64,000 nucleotides of DNA from Sipunculus nudus. Lineage: Eukaryota; Annelida; Sipuncula; Golfingiida; Sipunculidae. The notes under the pieces are model-generated. The model saw only the letters and a program-made list of their open reading frames with translations. It ran no database searches and was not told the origin of the DNA. This document shows positions 12,595 to 25,185 of this stretch, in pieces. Numbering within the stretch: position 1 is the first letter of the stretch; the number at the start of each line of letters is the position of its first letter. The DNA lies in the NCBI GenBank assembly GCA_026874595.1, contig CM049312.1, positions 48,179,429-48,243,428 on the forward strand, given 5' to 3'. A program made the translations under genes and the position numbers.

Positions 12595-14985
12595 TAGCTT
12601 AAATCTGACAATCAGTCATCTGAGCCAAAGCGATCACCCTTTGTCCTTGGTCTGTCTGGTTGTCCAGGTGTGCAGTTTTCCAGCACAAATGGTAACCGTT
12701 TTACTTAGAACCTTCTAGATGTACATCTAGGGAGGTCTTATGGTCAGTCTCCCTTGAAACTCGAAATCAGGTCACAGTGACTTATATTGTGGCTACGAGC
12801 CAAAAACATGATATTGAGCAGCCTCGGTGTCCGATAAGGCACAATTAAGTCATAACCATTGGACCTAGAAATTTATATCTTAATATGCAGTTGAATCACA
12901 AGCCAGTTTCCTTTTAAACCTGAAATTAGATCACTACAGGTGACCTATATTCTACAAGCTATGAGGAAAAAGATGATTTGAGCACCCTGAAATTTTGATT
13001 GGCACAAACTGTAACTATTGAATTGAACCAAGAAACTTCTAACATAACTTACAGGCAGGTTGTGGACCAGTTTCTCCTTGGAAAGTTGAATTTGGTCAGG
13101 GTTACATATATTCTGTGAGCTATGAGCCAAAAATATGATTTTGAGCAGCTTGGAAATCAAATCTTTACCATTTAATCTAGAAACTTCATACTTGATATCC
13201 CAGCAGGATGCAGGCCAGTTTCTAAGGAAACCCAAAATTAGCTCAAGGTGACATTTATATTGTGAGCTACAAGTCAAAAACATAATTTTGAGCAGCCTGG
13301 AAATCTGACATGGCACATATATCTTAAGCATTGGACCTAGAGACTCCTCCCTGAAAATCTACTGAGTTCTTTGGGATGTGGCCTTTGAAAACTTGAAATT
13401 AGGTCATTTTTACCTATATTCTGTGAATTATGGGGAAAAAACATGATTTGAGCATTGTGAAAGTCAGACTGGCACAAATAGTATCAATTGAACCTAGAAA
13501 CTTCTAACCTATATTCCAGACAGGCCATGAGCCAGTTTCCTTCAAAACCTGAATTTAGGTCACAGAGACCTTTATTCTGTGAGGTACAAGCCAAAAACAT
13601 GATTTTGAACAGCCTGAAAATCTGATAGGGCACAAATTGTAACCACCTGCTTATCATACCTGTTCATTATTTTTAACTTGAAGACCAGTTTAGTTTCATC
13701 ACAATGATGACTGTCTAAAATATTTTAATATTAGTATGATGACATAACAACACCCTATCTTCTTAGTATAATGATATTGTGTTTGTTCATGTCCTAGGAA
13801 AAACTGAACATTAAATAATGTCTGAGTCTCAGGAAATGTAAAATGTAAAGAAAACAGCATTGAAATTTGTGTTATCTTTACTCAACTTCAAATCGAAAAA
13901 TTGGGAAACTTCATCTGGAAATGTGTTTCCTCTTCTTGCACCGCTGGCCATGGAACAAAATATCAGTTGGAGGGCCTCAGGCCTTGATTCAGCGTAACAA
14001 ACTGCTTTCTGCCTTAATTGAAACACAATCGTAGTTTCCGACAGGTTGCGTTGCCATAGCTCCTTTGTAAAATGATTTGATATATCTTTTATCCCAAAGG
14101 ATACCTTTGCACCATCCCCGACAGTTAAAGACCAAAAACATGCATATGATCAGTTGGCATATGATCAGTTCTCTGGGGTTGGAAGCCATATTAAAGGTAT
14201 ATATGAAGTATTTTAAAATGAAAGCAATAAATAAGATCAAACCTATATGTTATCTAATGGAAAAGTAAACCAATATTCTTCATTTACTTTAAAATCCCTT
14301 ATTATCGCTCAATTCCAGCTGACGTTTTGGCGGTCTTATAGCCCTAAAACAATGTTTAATGCAGCAGGAAAATAGTTGGGAAATTAGTACTCCATATATA
14401 ATATGCACCAAGGCTTTTAGTTTAGATTTTATGAAGAAAAAATGTTGATTATCTTTGGGGGAAGACAGTATCTGAGGTGTGGCCACAGAGGAGTTTCATG
14501 ACAAAAGTCCAGCGGGAACACCATCAATTATAAAATAGATTGGATCTGAAAACTTGTAACTCAAAATCCAGGGAGATCTTTGTGAAGTCTTCTTTGAATC
14601 ATGAAATTTGGTCACTGCGAACTATATTCTGCAAGCTTTGCAAGAAAATATGATTTCAGAACACAAGTTAAAAGAACACAGATCATAATAGTTGGACCTA
14701 GGAACTTAATATTGTAACTTCTAAGGGGCTTCTGGTTAAATCTCCTCAGAAATTAGAAGATTGTGGTCACCATGACCTGTATTCTGTCCACTGTACAAGG
14801 CAAATATAACCATGATTTTGAGCAATCTGAAAATCAGACAGATCACAATCCAGAATATTTTACTTCTAACTTAATATCCAGGTAGATCCTGCTTAAATAT
14901 TATTGGAAACATAAAATTTAACCAATGTGATCATATTCTGCAAACCATTGGAAATAAGATCAAGTTGGCAAGGTTAAGGTAAAGT
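12595..14985 (+). mobile_element. Family B-related element with ~158-bp tandem core
   Basis: It starts with a family B-like head ('agtcatctgagcc', 'gatcaccctttgtcc', 'tctgtctgg'). The core repeats about six times between 12740 and 13650 on a 150-164 bp period, each unit carrying 'cctagaaacttct' and 'aaacatgattttgagcagcct'. More units follow at 14530-14985. The stretch 13650-14520 between them has no repeat units and may be a later insertion or unique sequence. No gene. Confidence 0.6.
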
Positions 14986-15278
14986 CTGCTGGGCTTTTTA
15001 CACCTGAGCCTAATGGCTCATCAGGCCGGAGCTTACCCCGGTTTCTGTAGCGTGAAGCGACCTAGGAGTTAGACTCCTCCTGGATGGGAGGCTAGTCCAT
15101 CACAGATTACCTTCCCAGTATCTACTGGTACCCATTTCTACTGCTGGGTGGACAGAGGCACACTTGCGGTTGGGACCTTGCCTAAGGGTCTTGGCACGGT
15201 GGGGGTCAAACTAGGATTCGAACTCATGACCTCTCAATCATGAGCCTGGAGACTTAAACATTACACCACCGCCCCCAC
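14985..15278 (-). mobile_element. tRNA-derived SINE
   Basis: Read on the minus strand it opens GGGGCGGTGGTGTAATG. The A-box-like part is at 15252-15269 and the B box GAGTTCGAATCCTAG at 15211-15225, at normal tRNA-promoter spacing. After the tRNA-like head, a central block with CAGAAACCGGGGTAAGCTCC and 'ggcctgatgagcc' resembles the conserved central domains shared by SINE superfamilies across invertebrates (which domain is not resolved). It ends in a short simple tail (TTACCTTAACCTT). No clear target-site duplication was seen. RNA polymerase III transcription is expected from the boxes. Confidence 0.8.
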
Positions 15279-15543
15279 TAACTTCAGTTTGAGCGCTCTA
15301 GAATCCTTTCTCCTCAGTGTGCAGGTTACTTAACATATATATTGATCATGATCATAAAAATAAAGTAATATGCCACATATTTAAATCTGTCAGAATGTTA
15401 AGTAAGATCCAAATAGGCCAAACCACTTATGCAGAAATGTCACAAACATGTTACATTTCATTACAATTTTTCCACATTGAGTAAAATTTCAAAACATACA
15501 CTGATATATAAATAATTAATGTATGAATTGTCTTTATGTTAAA

Positions 15544-15580
15544 TTCAGCTGAGTATCATAGCCTATGGGCCACTTGTTTC
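15544..15580 (+). mobile_element. Family B right-end remnant
   Basis: TTCAGCTGAGTATCATAGCC, a degraded hairpin and CACTTGTTT. It lies in the intron just upstream of the first HEATR6 exon. Confidence 0.45.
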
Positions 15581-15689
15581 CAGATTTCATTAGGTTTTTA
15601 TCTTCCTGGAATTCACACCTTAAATTGTTAATTTATATGATTATTTGTGAATTCTGTAGATGATCATTGTTTTTCTTTGTTATATACAG

Positions 15690-15812
15690 ACTGCACGCCA
15701 GATCCTGTGCATCACGTTACTTCTAGGTCTGACAAATGAGGATGACCACCACGTGAGGGCATCAGCTGTCCGGGCCCTTGGTTGTTATGTTCTCTACCCC
15801 TGTCTAAGAGAA
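15690..15812 (+). CDS. HEATR6: HEATR6 internal exon (HEAT repeats, upstream of the pair)
   Basis: A 123-bp, 41-codon exon that reads from [11 protein letters not shown] through [20 protein letters not shown]. It is preceded by a pyrimidine-rich tract ending in TATATACAG and followed by the donor GTATGT, so it is in phase 0 at both ends. The VRASA.RALG.YVL.PCLR pattern is characteristic of the HEAT-repeat region of HEATR6, an animal protein of poorly known function whose helical repeats are expected to act as a protein-binding scaffold. The next exon is found 40 kb downstream and continues the protein exactly. The reading frame runs open upstream into the intron, and an ATG at 15660 lies before the acceptor, so that ATG is not a true start. 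No CpG-rich promoter or first exon was found in the window; other exons must lie outside it. Identification is from recognised family residues, not from a search. Confidence 0.85.
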
Positions 15813-15970
15813 GTATGTCCTGCTCACATGGTTCTACAGTGATATTTATGAATGCATGTAAGCATTACATGCAAAGGATGCCATTCTGTCAAACTAACAT
15901 GCAGAATAATATTATTTCAATAAATTTGATTCCTGTAACCTTTCCTTAACAATAAACCATTTCAGTTTTT

Positions 15971-16867
15971 TAGCTCAGCTGACTATAAGTCATCTGAGCT
16001 ATAGTCACGGTCCATTGTCCATCGTCTGTCGTTCCGTCTGTCCGTCTGGATGTCCGTCCGTAAGACTGGCACATTTCGACACCATTGGACCTACAAATCT
16101 GAAATTCGGCATGCTGTTAGATGTCCCTAAATTCTCCTACCATGCCAAAAATTGGGTCAGTAGGACTTTGTTCCTTTGCAATATTGAGGAAAAACCTCAA
16201 TTTTTAGCGAAACTGTGAGCTTATGTGATGGTGCTGCGTCATCCGTCGTTGCGTTGTGCGACGTCTGTACGTTAACCATAGCTAACTCAAAAACTGCAGT
16301 AGCTAGCATCACCAATTATTTTGCAAATAATCAGTCATCTGAAAAACTCTATCAGATTTTGTTTATTTTTAGCTCAGCTGACTATAAGTCATCTGAGCTA
16401 TAGTCGTGGTCCATTGTCTGTCTGTCAGTCTTGTCTGTCTGGCCGTCCATCCGTCCGGATGTCCGTCCGTAAGACTGGCACGTTTCGACACCATTGGACC
16501 TTCGAATCTGAAATTTGATATACAGTTAGATGTCCCCAAAATCTCCTACCATGCCAAAAATTGGGTCAATAGGACTTTGTTCCTTTGAGATATTAAGGAA
16601 AAACCTCAATTTTTTATTAGAAATCTATTTTCACACTTCAGGACTGACTAATATCAAAACCACTCATCTGGTTTTCTTCATTTTAACCATAAATATTCCT
16701 CTATATGGTTCCTATGTACATGCCAGAAATTAAGTCAGTGTTATTTAATTTAAAAAAGTTATGGGCCTAAACATAATGGACTTTGTAAAAAAATCAGGAA
16801 AGATATTCGGTCACTTAAGACCAAAAGTGTTAAAGGTAGGGACTTTTTTTCAGTAATACTACTTAAC
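15971..16867 (+). mobile_element. Nested family B / family A / family B heads
   Basis: A family B left end (AGCTCAGCTGACTATAAGTC at 15972) runs to about 16202. There a family A left end follows (TTTTTAGCGAAACTGTGAGC, 16201-16220). At 16366 a second family B left end begins (TTTTTAGCTCAGCTGAC) and continues to about 16867. All have the same orientation and each new head begins at a T run, as expected of T/T insertion. All lack right ends here. Confidence 0.7.
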
Positions 16868-19754
16868 CAGTTGCTGTTTGGGACGCCCCCTGGATGCCTG
16901 TCACAAAACTAATACGCTGTATTCATAAGCCACGATAATGCACGATGGACTCACTGTCCTAATCCAATTTTCCATGCTAATTATTTGCGTTAAATATCTA
17001 TGCCACGCCATTGAACACATTTCCATATGGTTCAAGGACACCCCAAACCGTACATTGAAATTTCTCGTGAATATTAATTAAATTCTGATTAGGACTCTGT
17101 TGGCAAGCCGATTGGTTTAATTGAGTCAGCAAGTGACACAAGGTTCGCCAACAAGCGCAATGTTTGAACTGACCGTGCCATGTTGTTATGACAATAACTC
17201 ATATAAGACTTCCATAAAAGATTGGTATCTAACTAAATTATTATCATTTTGTACTTAAAATGTGAATAATTCTCATTCCTAAAGCCATTTTCTGTGTTTA
17301 TGATGCCTGTTATGAAGGTCGAGCAATGTCACAAATTTTCAAGATGGCGGCTGTAGGACTTGCCGCTCGATAGACCTTGTGCTTTGACAAATCTCAGAAT
17401 ATGTTTTGAACAAAATAAATATGAAAAGATGTTCGATAAAGTTTACTACCGTAGATCAGCGTTTTACCACCGCGGCCATAAAATAAGACTTAGAACCGAA
17501 AATCCTGACTAATTTTAATCGACAAGGGATGCGGCTATAATACGCAGGTTAGGCTAAAACCAAACGTACAAGAGACTCGATGGCCAGCAGTGGCGCAATG
17601 GGCGATATTAGGCAGAGGAAGGTGGAAGTGAATACTAAGAATATATATTTAATGATATTGCATATTTGTGTATTAATTTTATTCATTGTTAATGTTATAA
17701 ATGTAAAATTAATATTGTAAACAGGCTTATATGTATTAACAAACTTCTCCTTCAGTCACAAACCACGGCCTTTTTCGCGCCATAACTGATAAAAGATCGA
17801 TATTCACTCACCAAATTATGCACTCTAACAGTTGTACCTAAAATTGAGCATGGCTGCAATACTGGTAAAACAAGATATTTCTGGAACATATCCTTTCTTT
17901 TAAAATAAACTGTAAAACAAAAGATAACCAAAGACCATACTTCTTCGGCAACTAAACCTGCGTTCATGTTCAGATACTTATTCATTCATCACATTGTCAA
18001 CAGATGGCGCTCAAAGGTCATAACCTCACCGGCTAGTTCAGTAATCATTTAATATAGCACGTTTTGCCAGCAGACGGTTCAGGCACCAATGTGCATATAT
18101 TATGATCAGCAGGACCCTGGAAGTAGGCGTACAGGCAGTGTGTGAACATCGACGAGGGATTCGTTTGTTCAAAGGTTTTGTCAAGGATGTTAATTGACCG
18201 GCGTTGTATAGAGTCTAAATAAAAGTTTGTCATTGCAAAGAGTACCGTTGGCTTATACAATGCTTTGATGTCCCACTGAAGTTTAATTAGCCAGTGTAAT
18301 GGTGTAAGATATCCCAAGGCCCGCTTGTTCCGTAATCATTTTATATGGCATGTTTTGCCAGTAGACTGTGCAGACACCATTTTGCATATATTATGATCAG
18401 CAGGACCTGGGGGTTCAGGCGGTATGATCACCGACGTGGGTGTCATTTATTTAAACGTTTTGTTGTTAAATGAACAACAGTGTATAAAGTCTAAATACAA
18501 GTACCGTCGTCCTATACAATGCTTTGATCTGTTGATGTCCAATGAAGTTTAATTAGCAAAGTTAAAGGCGCAAGATTCTCGGGCATTCAGTGATGTGTCA
18601 AATTAATTTCGCGGCCCTACTAGGATTCGTCTTGGATGAGTCGTCATAAACCGAACAAATTGTCATCTATTCTAAATGGATAGATCAGGCTGTTTAACCA
18701 AATAATTAAATTAATTAACAAATCAAAGCAACATACACAGTTGCAACTTGTTCAGTTTCCAAAAACTGTTATGCCGGATCGCATATCAGCATACCACAGC
18801 GTTCCTAGCTGCAGTCTAGCTTTTGAGGGAAACCTTTTTTCGTTATGTTTCCATACACCAGCTGGCAGTGGAACGTGGTGAGAATGTGGTGCGGCCATTA
18901 AGTAAGGTTTTGGGTATTTTTTACTCCAATGAAGGAGCCTTCCAGGTATTTTACGAACATGGGGTGCGGCCATTAGACGACGTGCGGCGGCAAAACGTGG
19001 ATCTACGTTAACTGAAATTCGAGAATGTTTATTATGTCTTAAGATAAAAAAAAGACACCTGACATCGTTTTGACACTGTTAACCATCATGCAATTCCACG
19101 GGGATTCCCTGAAAAAAACTGTCACCGGGCGACAAACGGGAAATACGTGCTTTACCGGGAGTACCAAAACGATCTTAGTTAACATTACAAAGGTTGAAAT
19201 ACATATATAAATGTTAGATTTTATCATTCTGGTGGACTTTTGGCTACTTTCATAGGGTTTTATACAGATTTGATGGATAAATCTGTGAGTTTACATTTTT
19301 TTATCACCTTTCTTTGAAGTTCACCTGGTCTTAATTGGTTCTTCATACCTGAACAGGTAGGCAATTGCAGTTTACCCTTATTTAAATCAACATGATATTT
19401 CATGTCAAATATACAAGTATTTTTTTTTTTTATAAATTTCTTTGAACAAATCTTATATGGTTTTGTCTAATTTATTTCAGGACTCCCCACCTGTAATAAC
19501 TTAAATAACCTTAATCATATTTCATTAACCTGTTTTACCTAGATCTTCCATGACAATACACCAGGTACCGGCAGATTATAATTCCCTTATTGTTCCTAAA
19601 TTCTACAATGTCTTCACTGGGATATACTGTAGACATTCATGTAGAAATATGCTAAAACAGCAAAGACAATATACTTACCTGAATTTACCTAATTTACCTG
19701 GTTCTACTAATAGATATATGTGAAATTTATGATTGGTTAAGTCATTAACCTCTT
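16868..19754. other. Mostly unassigned intronic sequence
   Basis: Less repetitive than the rest. It includes the YY1-like string AAGATGGCGGC at 17341, a short-range duplication at 18038-18575, and a repeated 'ggtgcggccatta' at 18890 and 18962. No exon of any recognised protein was found on either strand. Confidence 0.4.
18038..18575 (+). repeat. Imperfect tandem duplication, ~290-bp unit
   Basis: Copy one runs from 'gtaatcatttaatatagcac' and copy two from 'gtaatcattttatatggcat' at 18331. Both contain 'atattatgatcagcagg', 'tacaatgctttgat' and 'gaagtttaattag'. Copy two is shorter by internal deletions. Confidence 0.7.
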
Positions 19755-22395
19755 AGTCTATCAGCCAGACCGTGAAAATAAGGCCTCTCGGTACCAAAGG
19801 AGCGGCAATTGCTTTCATTATTTTTTCTAAAGGCATTGATCCATAGATCACAAAAATGCATGATAGCAGTTTGAGAGTGGTAGCTTTCTATATAATATAA
19901 GCCTGTTTCCATGGCAACCATGGTAATTTTTGCAGTAATTATGAAATTTAAAAAGAAGGCCATAACTTTGACAGTTTTGTGAACAAAAGGATGAAATAAA
20001 TGCCAACATGCGTCAAAAGAAAGATTTTTATTTTTAATAATATTTTATACCCACAAAATAATTTGCATAATTGGCTGTATGCAAATATATGCTAATTGTT
20101 TTAGTAAAAATTCAAATGTTTACCCCAAACATATGTTCACAGTCCTTTGTTTTTTAATAAACACTTTTAGCTTAAACTTTACCTTACAGGATAGGAAATG
20201 TAATATGCAACACATATATGTTTGATAGTTATCATTATTCATCTTATTTGCATCTTAATGAATATTCATGGGACACTACCATAATGACTGTGTTCATGAT
20301 TTATCTGTCATTGCATCTGTTATTGTCTGCGGTATGTCGAATGAATAATTTTTAAGCATGTAAGTATCCATGGTTTTATATGTAATTTTCAAAGCAGAAT
20401 ATATATTTACCAAATACACAAGTAAAATTTCCATATTAAATGAGACCATTTGCATAAATCTGCATAAATTTATATGATTTAGATCAAAATGGCACATTAA
20501 TGTTCAACAGATTTACAATCCTTTTTTTAAATTAAATCAACACTTTCAGCATAAACTTTTCATTCCTGGGAAGATAATGAAGTGTACAACACATAAGATC
20601 CTTATCGATATTCATAATATTTGCATCTTAATGAATATACATAAGGCATTATTATAATGGCAATGTTCTTGATTTATCTATCAGTGCATCTGTTATTGTC
20701 TACAATAATTAAATAAATGATTTTGTAGGCCTGTAATTTTCCATGGTTTTCTATGCTATTTCCACAGCAGAATATATTTACTAAATATACAAATGAAGTT
20801 TGCATATTTAAATAAGACTATTTGCATAAATCTGAATAAATTGCTATAATTTAGTTCAAATGGCACATTTATGTTGAATAGATTTACAATCCAGTTTTTT
20901 ATTATTAATTTTTCACTTTTAGCATAATTTTACATTGCTGGAATGAAAATGAAATATACAAAACATTCATATTAGATGCTCATTGATATTCATAATATTT
21001 ACATCTTAATGAATATACATGAGACATTATAATGACAATGTTCTTGATTTATATATCAATGCATCTGTTGTCTGCGATAAATTGAATGATTTTGTAAGCA
21101 TGGATGTATCCATGGTTTCCTATGTTAATTTAATGGCAGAACAAATATTTAATCGGTTCCCAAATTTTTATTTGCACATAAAATGAAGCCACTTGCATAA
21201 ATCTGCGATAATTTCCACAATTTGGATGAAAACTTCACATCAAGATTGAACAGCTTTGCAATCATTGTCTCTGATCTCATGACATTGTCTTGGTGTCAGA
21301 GGAGAGGTTTGTATGTTGGACTGTACAGTAAGAATCCTACGGTGGCTCATATAGGACATGCACAAAATTATTTTTTATCTTGTTTCCACGCGATAATTAT
21401 CTCGTTCGCACGCGATAGTATCCCGTTCCCACGCGATAATTATCTCGTTCCCACGCGTTAGTATTGCGTGGCCACGCGTTAGTATGCCATGCTAGCTTAA
21501 GCCCTCCTTTGGACAAGAATGTCTGTGGTCTGTTGTATATCGAGCATCGATGCAGCTTAAATTTTTTGTATGTATTTCGTTGTATGTGCGTTATCGCCGA
21601 ATGCTTTGAGGTAAATTCCAGCAGTTTTCATTGCGTTGGTTCAAAATTTCATTGCGTTGGTTCAACAAGCCCATTTTTATTAGTTAATGGAAAACTGTAT
21701 TGAGTTTGTTTTAGGTTCAGGGTGATATAAACCCTTGTGTACCAAACATATGAATTAAACTGAAACACTTATTTGTATTTTACCTTTCCAGAAAATCTTA
21801 TTTTTTAGGGCTAGGGTTGGGGTTATTTAATTCCGGGTATACTTAATAGGGTTAACAACATTTTGGTTTGTGTTATGTCTCAAGGGAGAAGCTTACAACA
21901 AAAGGTCTCAGCCATGCCACTTCATTATAACTTTGGGGGAGGGGGTTTAAGGAGACCTTTTTACGAGAATTTTTCTCATTCTTCCCCCTCACATCTCTCT
22001 TTCTACAATAAAACTCCAGTTATGTAATTCATATTATGAACATTAATTATCGCGTGGCCACGCAATAGTATCGCGTGGGAACGAGATAATTATCGCGTGG
22101 CCACAAGATACTTACGTGTGGCCAGGAGATAATTATCGCGTGGCCACGAAATACTGACGCATGGGAACGAGATACTATCTCGTGGGAACGAGATAAAAAT
22201 AATTTTGTGCATGTCCTATATGAGCCACCGTAATTCTCAAATGAAAATATATAAATTTGCATAATTAATTTGAAAATATCAACCTTTCAAAGCACCGGAT
22301 TATTTAAATATTGACATTTTAATGCATTCAGTTATTAGATTAACCTTTTCTCAAAGATGTCTTTACTTTCTGCAACACTTCTCAACACTTCATAA
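19755..22395 (+). repeat. Left copy of a large inverted repeat with ~375-bp tandem units
   Basis: The reverse complement matches 28680-30266. It contains at least three units of about 375 bp, each with 'catcttaatgaatat', 'ttcttgatttat' and 'catctgttattgtct' (near 20240, 20620 and 21000). The copy is split by the TIR element at 21340-22230; homology to the right copy resumes at 22233 and continues to about 22395. Confidence 0.75.
21340..22230. mobile_element. 891-bp non-autonomous TIR transposon, TA target site
   Basis: The left end is CGGTGGCTCATATAGGACAT and the right end is its inverse, both flanked by TA (21338-21339 and 22231-22232). The TIR extends about 35 bp ('gcacaaaattatttt'). Just inside each TIR are clustered, partly palindromic copies of the theme 'acgcgataattatctcgttcc' (21385-21480 and 22050-22195 inverted). 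The inverted partner repeat near 28845 shows the unoccupied site with a single TA. The centre has no transposase. Confidence 0.8.
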
Positions 22396-22484
22396 ATGTC
22401 AAGGTCCTTCTGCGTCTATGCTATCAGGAGCATAAGGGCAAGCACACGGTCTGCTTGAAGCATGATTTCTTTTCCTTTGGGTTT

Positions 22485-22984
22485 TAGCTCAGCTAAATAA
22501 AAAAGTCATCTGAGCCATAGCGATAAATTTTTGTCCATCACCCATCTATCTGTCATAGCGTCTCTCTGTCTGTCTGTCCGTTAACAGGGCACATATTGTA
22601 ACCGCTGGACCTAGAAACGTATTTATATATCAAATAGTGTTTCATTATTTCCTGAAGACTAATGGTGCCAGTGAAAATTCAAAACAAGGCCTCCAAGCCT
22701 AAAGCTTACCTGTGCAATAGGATATACATCAGGGATAATGATTCCAGGATAATATGCTTGACCTTTACTTTTCAAGTACAATGCAAGTACTAAACATTTT
22801 AAAAACAACGTATGTACACATATGCTAAATTTTAAGCTGCATATCAAAGTTCTACTGATAAACAAGGAGGAACATACCTTTGTGCAAAAACCTGTTGTAG
22901 GTGGCAACACTACTATTGTATACAACGAAGCTATCTGATATGAATAGATATGCACAATACGATTGTGTTATATAAAAACTTCTC
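22485..22984 (+). mobile_element. Family B-related head fragment and unassigned tail
   Basis: 'tttagctcagcta' and 'agtcatctgagccatagcga' at 22484-22530, followed by a TCTGTCTGTCTGTCC run, mark a divergent family B subfamily. Recognisable homology fades by about 22660. The remainder to 22984 shows nothing identifiable. Confidence 0.5.
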
Positions 22985-24292
22985 TTGAATCAGGTGCACT
23001 GGGCTGAATGAGCTCAGCCGAGACAGGCAGTTGCCCCAAGTCAAACAATGAAACTTGGCAGGTCCAACTACTGTACTAAATGAACTCTTGACCTGTACCT
23101 GGCTACACTGAGTGAACTCTTCATCTGTTGCAACATCTGTTACAGTTGGTAGTCTGCCAAAGCTATAAATAGATCCAGACTTAGACTTGGACTGTTGCCA
23201 AGTATAAAAAGTTGGAAGTATGCCAAGTTATTTCTAGATACAGACAAAATCTTGCAATCTATTCTTATACAATTGAAAGAACCCTACCCTAGGATAATTG
23301 TTGTGAAAAATTAAACCATTCAGCCTGACAGTTTCATAATAAAACATTTTTAAGCTGAGAGAGGCTAAAATTACTATGTTTTTGTCCGTAAAAAAACGGT
23401 TAATGTAGAATGTGCTACAAAAACCTCTATTTCAAATATGAGTCATGTGACAAACATTGGTGATGCTGGCTCCTGTCTTTTCTGAGCTTGTAATGTTAGT
23501 ATGCTTACTTGGCCAAATGGCTAAGTTCAAATTCCTGTAACTCGGCAATTCAATGCATTTGAACAAACTTGAGAGAGCATGTCCCAGGAATCATTTCTGT
23601 GAATTATTGAACAATTTGGCCGAATGATTTTGGAGGAGAATATTCCAAAGGTTTTAAATGTAAAATGTAAGCTGATGCAGGTGGCGCCACAAAAAGCCTA
23701 ATCCCACAACATTTGATATATAACTGATTTTTGCGTAAAATTTGGGGATGCTAGCTCCAGCTATTCCTGAGAAATTATGGGTTAATGTACCAATGACCCA
23801 TGAACCCCCATTCAAAAAAGGTCGATGCATGTGGATCCACTTATACCTCAATTTCAAATATGACTCACAAAATTACAAAAAATTTGGTGATGGTAGCTCT
23901 AGCCATTTCTAAGTTTGTAATTTTTGTATGCTGTTTTGGCCAAAATACAAAATTTTGCTTCCCATAACTTAGCCAAAATCACTGAACTAAAAACATTCGA
24001 ACAAACTTGAGAAAAATTGTTTCTGGAATTATTTCTGTGAAATATTGAAAAATTTGGCGGGACGGTTTCAGAGGAATTTTTTTAAGGTTTTCTTTTTAGC
24101 TTTTTCCATATAAAATCCAAGTCAATGCAGATTTCCAAAAAAATAAATTCAATCTGAAAGTGTTTGACATGTTACTAATTCTTTCATAAAATTTGGCGCT
24201 TCTAGCTCTGACATTTTTTTAGATGGTATGATTTAACGTAAGGATGACAGCGGACGGACGATGCTGCACCATCGCATAAGCTCTCAGATTGA
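22985..24292 (-). mobile_element. Family A element, minus strand
   Basis: On the minus strand the head reads 'gagcttatgcgatggtgcagc' (24262-24282). It then follows the usual order of family A blocks, including 'aggtggcgccac' near 23686 and the 'actgagtgaactctt' / 'gccaaagctataaatagat' minisatellite near 23105-23175. It stops at about 22985 without the tandem core or right end. Confidence 0.65.
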
Positions 24293-24985
24293 AAATAAAA
24301 GGTAACACCACCAGTCTGCAGAAACTGATGAATCACTCCATGATAAATATGCATGGAAACTTAAGTATCACCGCCTTCTATGCATTAGTTATTCAGATAC
24401 TAGTGCTTTTGTATCAAATTTTTAATAAATCTGAGTCCTATAGCTCAGAGGATATGGGTAACAGAGACCTTATTTCAGGTTTCTTTGGAGATTTTTCTTG
24501 GACTTCCCTGGATTTTAAATAAGAAGGTCCAAGGCCTAAAGATTACGATTTGTGCCCTATTAATGGACGACCGCTTGATTTGAATGTTAAAAAAAAAGAA
24601 ATAAATGCATGAAAATTGAAAAAATATAGGCGGCACCACCAGTCTGCTGGAACTGATGAAACAATGATCCTGGGGACCAATGCAACATTTATTCAGATAC
24701 TGAAGCTTTTGCATCAAATTTTTAATTATTCTGGGGGGGGGGGGGGGGGGTCGTTACTTACAAGATCCATAGCTCGGAGGATATGGGTAACAGAGACCTA
24801 TTGTTGGTTTCCTTGGAGTTTTTGCATTGATCTCCCAGGATTTACTGCTATAAAATTCTATGTCTAACAGTTTAGATTTGCGCTGTGTTCACGGCCGGAC
24901 GGTCAGACAAAGGGTGATCACTATAGCTCAGATGACTTACAGTGTGCATAGTCATTTTTTAGGTCAGCTGACTGCATACAAATGC
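24293..24985 (-). mobile_element. Family B-related element, minus strand, with ~327-bp duplication
   Basis: The minus-strand head reads 'gtaagtcatctgagctatag' then 'gatcaccctttgtctgaccg' (24895-24945). Two units about 327 bp apart begin at 'accaccagtctgc' (24307 and 24634) and share 'aactgatgaa' and 'gaggatatgggtaacagag'. A G homopolymer lies at 24733-24751. Confidence 0.55.
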
Positions 24986-25172
24986 TAGCTTTCATGGGAA
25001 TGGCTGGACATATTATCATAAAACTTTTTCTTCTTCTTCTTGATTTTGAAGAACATTAATTGCTATAGTGGAACGGGATCACCACCTAAAAATTTGGCGT
25101 TCACATGATAAAATTCCTTATTGAAAAGGTCTTCCTAGTCAGCTGAGCATCATGACCCATGGGTCACTGGTT
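24986..25172 (+). mobile_element. Family B right-end fragment
   Basis: It ends GTCAGCTGAGCATCATGACC with the hairpin GACCCATGGGTC, then CACTGGTTAC. It lies 14 bp before a complete family B copy. Confidence 0.6.
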
Positions 25173-25185
25173 ACTTGAGTTGCAT

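Noticed and set aside
17341-17376. AAGATGGCGGC followed by a nine-codon frame, resembling a promoter-proximal start with a YY1 site
   Set aside because: The frame stops after MAAVGLAAR with no splice donor before the stop, and no gene follows; too little to call a promoter.
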